A stretch of DNA of 18,855 nt, taken from assembly GCA_035549875.1 (NCBI GenBank), contig DASZPV010000178.1, positions 1-18,855 of the forward strand, written 5' to 3'. How positions within the stretch are numbered: position 1 is the stretch's first letter; every line of letters starts with the position of its first letter. This document shows, one piece after another, positions 14,589 to 18,855 of this stretch. The translations under genes were made by a program, and so were the position numbers. The notes under the pieces were generated by a model that was given only the letters and a program-made list of their open reading frames with translations, was not told the origin of the DNA and did no database searches. Source of the DNA: JAKFWI01 sp035549875. Its GTDB lineage: Bacteria > Pseudomonadota > Alphaproteobacteria > Caulobacterales > Aquidulcibacteraceae.

Positions 14589-14747
14589 GCATACTTGTTG
14601 CGCTTTACGCCACCGCCGAGACAAAACTTCGGCGCCGGAAATTAGTCGCCTCGTATCGCTCTCCTGCAAGGCGAATCAGATGCCGCAGTCCAGCCGGTAG
14701 CGATAATCCACTTCGCGCCACAGGCGTGGGGATTTCAAGTGAAGACG

Positions 14748-14759
14748 GCCAATATTGGC
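14748..14759. promoter_or_regulatory. 12-base palindrome upstream of the Crp/Fnr gene
   Basis: GCCAATATTGGC is a perfect palindrome ending 47 bases before the regulator start codon. Its place suits an operator for autoregulation, but a chance palindrome of this length is not rare. Confidence 0.3.
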
Positions 14760-14806
14760 GACCAGAACGGTCGGAACCACGTCCCGGCGGGAAAGGGACA
14801 GGCGCT

Positions 14807-15571
14807 ATGATTGCGCCGCGCCCCTCGCCGCCAACGCCAGACGCAGTATCGGTTCTGCGCGCGAGCCGCCTGTTGGCGGCCCTGCCGGACGAGCTACTAA
14901 CGCAATTGCAGCATTATGGCGAGGTGCGCTCCTACAACGCCGGCGAGGTTAGCCACTTAGGCTGGGGAGCCAATGCGGCTGTCTTTTTCGTGCTGCGTGG
15001 CGCCTTCCGCGTATCACGCATGACCGTAAACGGCCGTTTCGTCTCCATGCGCGCGGCGCGGGTCGGCGATCATTTCGGTGAAATCGAGGTATTCAGCCGC
15101 GGACCTTTGGCGCTGAATACGATCCATTGCGACCAATCCGGCGCATGCTACGTGCTCCCGGGCCCACGCTTTTGCGCGATGCTTGCCGGCTCGCCCTCGC
15201 TCGCAGAGGAAGTTGTGCATGCGATTTCGGCCGAGGCCAATCGCCGGGCCGAACGCATCTATGAGTTCGTCACACTCGACGTACGATCGCGCCTGCTGGC
15301 GGAGCTTTGTCGCCTGGCCGAAGCCGGGCGTATTGACGGGGTTGGCGCGCGCATCGAGCCCGCGCCGACGCACGACATGCTGGCCACGCAAGTCGGCTCC
15401 AGCCGTGAGGGCGTAACCCGACACCTGAAGGATTTTGCACGCCGCGGTCTCCTGAAAGTGCCGCGGCGCGGGGTTATCGACATCATAGACCGGGCGGCGC
15501 TGCGCGCGGCCCTCGCCAAGGAGTCAGGCGAATGCGGACCAGAACCTATGGCGGCGGGAGCGAACTGGTGA
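14807..15571 (+). CDS. Crp/Fnr family transcriptional regulator
   Basis: The 254-residue protein has a cyclic-nucleotide-like sensor domain (about 16-125), a dimer helix (about 132-155) and a Crp-type winged helix (about 158-235) with THDMLATQVGSSREGVTRHLKDFARRGLL as the DNA-reading unit. The segment GDHFGEIEVFSRGPLALNT aligns with the nucleotide-binding turn, but the usual Arg-Ser/Ala is replaced by Leu-Ala-Leu, and no Fnr-type Cys cluster is present. The ligand is therefore probably neither cAMP nor an iron-sulfur cluster. ATG 14807 has AAAGGG nearby; 27 upstream codons are open but unconserved. It heads the rightward export operon and probably controls the locus. Its end overlaps the next gene. 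Confidence 0.9.
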   Translation: MIAPRPSPPTPDAVSVLRASRLLAALPDELLTQLQHYGEVRSYNAGEVSHLGWGANAAVFFVLRGAFRVSRMTVNGRFVSMRAARVGDHFGEIEVFSRGPLALNTIHCDQSGACYVLPGPRFCAMLAGSPSLAEEVVHAISAEANRRAERIYEFVTLDVRSRLLAELCRLAEAGRIDGVGARIEPAPTHDMLATQVGSSREGVTRHLKDFARRGLLKVPRRGVIDIIDRAALRAALAKESGECGPEPMAAGANW

Positions 15572-16116
15572 ACGCCGGCATGTTCGTCGCACTTGGCCGT
15601 GTCATGGTCATGGCGGCGTGCTTGGCGCTGTTTGCATCGCCAGCGCGCGCCCAGGGCGATGCCGAATATGCGCTCGGCCCCGGCGACAAGGTGCGCATCA
15701 CCGTGTTCAACGAGCCAGACCTTTCCCGCGATGTTCAGGTTGGCGTCGATGGCAAGATTTCATATCCGCTGATCGGCGAGATCAGCGCCGAGGGAAAAAC
15801 CCTGCCGGTGTTCGCCAAAGGCCTCGCCGATGCGCTCGAAACCTATCTGCGTCAGGCGCGGGTCACCGCGGACATCGTCGAATATCGGCCGTTCTCGATC
15901 ATCGGCGAAGTCAAGGCGCCCGGGAGCTATCCCTACTCGGCAAACCTGACGGTGATCGGCGCGGTCGCGCGCGCGGGCGGCTTTTCCGACCGCGCAGCCA
16001 AGAACAAAGTGTTCATTCGACGCGCCAACGACGTCAATGAAGCCAAATATCCTCTGTCGGATTCCACGCCCGTGCATGCCGGCGACACGATCCGCATTGG
16101 CGAGCGCTTGTTCTGA
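15532..16116 (+). CDS. Polysaccharide export protein (outer-membrane OPX family)
   Basis: The 194-residue exported protein belongs to the Wza/GumB-like polysaccharide export family, which forms the outer-membrane exit for polymer. A signal peptide ends near SPARA-QG (residue about 40). The Poly_export domain follows with YALGPGDKVRITVFNEPDLSRDVQVGVDGKISYPLIGEI, then an SLBB-like part IIGEVKAPGSYPYSANLTVIGAVARAGG. There is no lipobox Cys and no C-terminal amphipathic helix, so this is the short form. ATG 15532 has AAGGAG eight bases upstream and overlaps the regulator gene by 40 bases. GTG at 15568, with GGGAG and a GTGA overlap, is a good alternative and gives a more typical signal peptide. 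Confidence 0.9.
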   Translation: MRTRTYGGGSELVNAGMFVALGRVMVMAACLALFASPARAQGDAEYALGPGDKVRITVFNEPDLSRDVQVGVDGKISYPLIGEISAEGKTLPVFAKGLADALETYLRQARVTADIVEYRPFSIIGEVKAPGSYPYSANLTVIGAVARAGGFSDRAAKNKVFIRRANDVNEAKYPLSDSTPVHAGDTIRIGERLF

Positions 16117-16140
16117 ACCCTTCGCGGTGAGGTGTTTGTG

Positions 16141-18342
16141 ATGAACTACGTAAATCCCGTCGTCCGCCCCGACTGGGGCGCGCTTGATCCGGTCCGGCAC
16201 AGTAAAACGCCGCTGCTCTCCCGGTGCTTTTATGTTCTGTTGCGCCGGAAACGCTCGGCCATGGCGGTCGCGCTGGCGGTATTCGCGCTGATTGTCGCCG
16301 CCGCTCTGCTTCGGCCGGTGAAATACACGGCCACTTCGCTCGTGATGATTTCGCAGGCGCAAGTCGTCAGCCCGGAACAATCCCTGATCGACGACCGAGC
16401 CGATTCCGGGGCGGTGGAGACGGCGATTGAAATCCTGCGCTCGCCCTATCTTGCCCGGCAGTTGGTCACTACCCTCAACCTGCAGGCCGACCCGAAATGG
16501 GGTGGGCGCGCCGCCAAGTCCAAGCCGAAAGAAAATGGCGTCGAGCCGGCGGTAGTCGAAGACGTCATGAAGGCGATCAACGTGCATCGCCGCTCGCTCT
16601 CCTACGTGGTGGAGGTCTCCGTCGAAGCGCCAACCGCGAAGCAAGCGGCGCAAATGGCCAACACGCTAATTGGGCTTTATCAGGTCGGCCGGGAGGAATT
16701 GCGCGTCAGCACGATGCAACAAGCCGATAGCTGGCTGACCGGGCGCCTGGAAGAACTGCGCAAGGAAGTTCAGGAAAAAGAAGCCGCGATAGCCACGTTC
16801 CGCGCCGAAAACGGCCTTCTGAAATCCGGCGACGCTTCGCTTTCTGAATTACAGATATCCAACATCCAGAACTCCGTCCTGGAAGCCCGCGCGCAGGTGG
16901 CTGAAATGACGGCGCGGTACCAGCAGGTGGCGGAGGCCAGCCGCCGCGGCAATGCGGACACACTCAGTCTCGCGCTGAATTCGGAGACAATGAAGGAGCT
17001 GCGCGCCCGCGAAGCCGATCTCACGCGCCGCCAGACCGACGTCGAATTCCGTTATACCGAGCAGCATCCGCTGGTGCAGTCCGGTCGCGCCGAACTGGCC
17101 AACATCCGTGCGCGCATCGCCGCGGAAGTTGCGCGGATTGCCTCCAGCGCCGCAAATGAGGTCGAGGTCGCTCGTTCGCGGCTAGCGGCGCTTGAAAGCA
17201 ACCTGGAGAGCGCGCGGAGCCAGGTGATTTTGGACAACACAGCACAGGTTCACCTGCGCGAGCTTGAGCGCGATGCCGCGGCCTCGCGCGCCGTCTATGA
17301 AAGCTTCCTGAAACGCTATCAGGAGATCGCCCAGCAGGGAAAGCTCGGCCCGTCGGATGCGATGTTGATTTCCGCCGCCAAGGCGCCGAAATCTCCGACG
17401 TCGCCGCATCTTGTCCTTGTGCTGATTGTTGCGCTGGCGCTCGGCGGCGCGGCTGGCGTCGGGGCCGCGTTCCTGATTGACGCGCTCGCGGACCCGCTTG
17501 GAGACCCCGACGAAATTCAGCGCGATATGGACGTGCCGGTGATTGGCTCAATCCCGTTCGTCTCGCCTGGTGCTTTGCGCCTGTTGGAACCTGACGAGCG
17601 CTCAGTGCCCGACTATCTTGTGCGCAGACCAATGACGCGTTTCGCGGAGTCATACCGCATGCTGCGCGCCAGCTTGATGGTCGCCACGCCCGACCCGCGC
17701 TTGCGCTCAGTGGCGGTGACGTCGGCGGTCGCGGAGGAGGGAAAATCAACAGCCGCCCTCTGCCTGACGCGCTTGGCCGCGATGGCCGATCAGCGAGCGC
17801 TGCTGATCGACTGCGACCTGCGCAATCCATCACTTTCCAAGTACTTCGGCATCGCCCCGAAGATTGGGCTGCGCGAAGTCCTGGCCGACGGCGTTGACTG
17901 GCGCCAGGTCATCGGCACGGATTCGCGCACCCGCGCCCACGTGCTGCCAGCAACCATGAGCGAATTGGACTCCGCGGACCTGTTCAACCGCGAGGCGTTT
18001 CGGACTTTGCTGGATGAGGTGCGCGAGGAATACGATCTTGTCGTTCTCAATTGCGCGCCCATACTGCTAGTAGCAGACGCCCTTTTTGTCGCCGCGCAAG
18101 CCGATCGGGTGATCCTGACGACAAATTGGATGCGCACCTCGCGCTCGGCGCTAAAAAGCGCAATCGAACAGCTTGGCGCCACTAAAGCGTCGCTGGTCGG
18201 GATCGTCCTCAATTGCGTCGACTTCCGCGACTGGCACGGGCAATTGCGAACCAGTTCATATTACGCGCGCGAGCATTACGCCGGGCCGAATCGGCTGGAG
18301 CAGGTCAAGAAAGGCTCGACCCGTGTGGTTCCCGCGTCCTAG
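16141..18342 (+). CDS. Wzc-like polysaccharide co-polymerase / tyrosine autokinase
   Basis: The 733-residue inner-membrane protein joins a Wzz chain-length domain to a bacterial tyrosine kinase. The first membrane helix is about residues 36-58 (AMAVALAVFALIVAAALL), the periplasmic part carries long coiled coils (about 190-400), and the second helix is HLVLVLIVALALGGAAGVGAAFLI (about 422-445). The kinase has Walker A AVAEEGKST (Lys535) and Walker A' LLIDCDLR (Asp557, Asp559). The Walker B position, normally Asp-X-Pro-Pro, reads NCAP with Asn637. A small Tyr cluster (SSYYAREHY) lies near the C-terminus. ATG 16141 is preceded by GAGG at 16129-16132; an earlier in-frame GTG is less likely. The lost Asp may weaken phosphotransfer. 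Confidence 0.9.
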   Translation: MNYVNPVVRPDWGALDPVRHSKTPLLSRCFYVLLRRKRSAMAVALAVFALIVAAALLRPVKYTATSLVMISQAQVVSPEQSLIDDRADSGAVETAIEILRSPYLARQLVTTLNLQADPKWGGRAAKSKPKENGVEPAVVEDVMKAINVHRRSLSYVVEVSVEAPTAKQAAQMANTLIGLYQVGREELRVSTMQQADSWLTGRLEELRKEVQEKEAAIATFRAENGLLKSGDASLSELQISNIQNSVLEARAQVAEMTARYQQVAEASRRGNADTLSLALNSETMKELRAREADLTRRQTDVEFRYTEQHPLVQSGRAELANIRARIAAEVARIASSAANEVEVARSRLAALESNLESARSQVILDNTAQVHLRELERDAAASRAVYESFLKRYQEIAQQGKLGPSDAMLISAAKAPKSPTSPHLVLVLIVALALGGAAGVGAAFLIDALADPLGDPDEIQRDMDVPVIGSIPFVSPGALRLLEPDERSVPDYLVRRPMTRFAESYRMLRASLMVATPDPRLRSVAVTSAVAEEGKSTAALCLTRLAAMADQRALLIDCDLRNPSLSKYFGIAPKIGLREVLADGVDWRQVIGTDSRTRAHVLPATMSELDSADLFNREAFRTLLDEVREEYDLVVLNCAPILLVADALFVAAQADRVILTTNWMRTSRSALKSAIEQLGATKASLVGIVLNCVDFRDWHGQLRTSSYYAREHYAGPNRLEQVKKGSTRVVPAS

Positions 18343-18655
18343 CGCAACCGCGCCGCAAACGCCGGGCACAAAGGCGGACCTTGAACCTGCGCTGCACAGC
18401 GACCAGAACGCCGTGGATACGCCGCGTGTGGCGCCGGCCGCGGGCGAACCGGCGGGAGCCCTTCTGCGCACATTGACCTATTTCGTATCGGGCGCGCTCG
18501 GCGGCCTGTGCAGCGTGGCGTTGACTCTCTTGCTGCTGCGCCTTCTCGGCGGCGAGGGATATAAATCCGTAGGCTTGGCGCTGTCAGCGAGCATGTTCGT
18601 CATCGCGGTGACGTTCGCCATATCTGCCGGCCTCCTCGCCCAGCAGACATTGTGA
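18323..18655 (+). pseudogene. Flippase-like membrane protein, truncated
   Basis: A GTG at 18323, with AAAGG upstream, overlaps the kinase gene end by 20 bases. The frame gives 110 residues: a polar N-terminus of about 50 residues, then membrane segments TYFVSGALGGLCSVALTLLL and SVGLALSASMFVIAVTFAIS with LLRLLGGEGYKSVGLA between. This is the start of a Wzx/MOP-type lipid-linked oligosaccharide flippase, which normally has 400 or more residues and about 12 helices. The frame stops at TGA 18653-18655 just where sequence leading to an IS630 transposase begins, so the gene appears to be interrupted by that element. Assignment rests on two helices and on context. Confidence 0.65.
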
Positions 18656-18855
18656 ATCAGAATTCCATTCCCGTGGGAATCCCAATAATTCTATCAGATC
18701 AGATTGTGCACTAAACTAGAGCCGTTTCAAGAAACGTCGAGTCGGGGATTCCCTTTGGTTGCGAACGGTGATTCTTGATCTGTCGTCTTGGCGGATCAGG
18801 AGGCGGCGATGGCAAAGGCCTATGACATGGACCTGCGTTTGCGGGTGGTGGGCGC
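18656..18855 (+). mobile_element. Left part of an IS630-family insertion sequence
   Basis: Sequence between the broken flippase and the transposase start is AT-richer than its surroundings and holds inverted pieces (ATTCCC-GT-GGGAAT) and repeated GATTC words such as those near IS630 ends. The exact left boundary is not determined; IS630 elements insert at TA, and several TA sites are present (for example in CTAAACTAGAG near 18710-18722). The right end is outside the window. Confidence 0.6.
18809..18855 (+). CDS. IS630-family transposase, N-terminal fragment
   Basis: From ATG 18809, with AGGAGG five bases upstream, 15 codons read MAKAYDMDLRLRVVG and run off the window. This matches the typical IS630 transposase opening (M-S/A-K-A-Y-S-x-D-L-R-x-R-V-V), which begins the helix-turn-helix DNA-binding domain. 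The catalytic DDE domain would be beyond the edge. The fragment is short, but the motif and the broken neighbour agree. Confidence 0.8.
   Translation, partial: MAKAYDMDLRLRVVG

Overview
The window comes from a GC-rich alphaproteobacterium. The support is a permuted, two-piece tmRNA gene, an alphaproteobacterial-type SspB adaptor, small DUF29, DUF2171 and DUF4169 proteins, and a TonB-dependent receptor. I cannot place it below class from the sequence alone.

Layout. Positions 1-1179 hold housekeeping genes on the minus strand: thymidylate synthase (cut by the window edge) and an AqpZ-type aquaporin. Positions about 1288-1660 encode two-piece tmRNA on the plus strand with the tag ANDNHAEGYALAA, followed by three REP-like stem-loops and then sspB, the ClpXP adaptor for tmRNA-tagged proteins. 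Next come a RusA-family resolvase (minus), a DUF29 protein and class II fumarase (plus), and a 398-residue protein of unknown function that may carry degenerate GGDEF/EAL-like domains. A small DUF2171 protein (minus), a glutathione S-transferase and a DUF4169 protein (plus) complete the first half.

Positions 7309-12355 are a minus-strand gene set read in the order CHRD-domain exported protein, PQQ dehydrogenase with an N-terminal cytochrome c domain, TonB-dependent receptor. This looks like an outer-membrane uptake plus periplasmic oxidation module for an unidentified substrate. The dehydrogenase has Asp-X-Asp at the place where lanthanide-dependent enzymes carry an extra metal-binding Asp. 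An in-frame, degenerate second copy of its C-terminus follows its stop codon.

Positions 12467-18655 are an exopolysaccharide locus arranged around a divergent control region. Leftward run an initiating sugar-phosphate transferase and a GT4 glycosyltransferase (ATGA overlap). Rightward run a Crp/Fnr-family regulator, an outer-membrane polysaccharide export protein, a Wzc-like chain-length/tyrosine-kinase protein whose Walker B Asp is replaced by Asn, and the first part of a flippase-like membrane protein. The flippase stops after about 110 residues, just before the start of an IS630-family transposase that runs off the window, so export through this locus is probably disrupted. The control region holds a perfect dyad with the N6 spacing typical of Crp/Fnr sites, plus two other symmetric elements.
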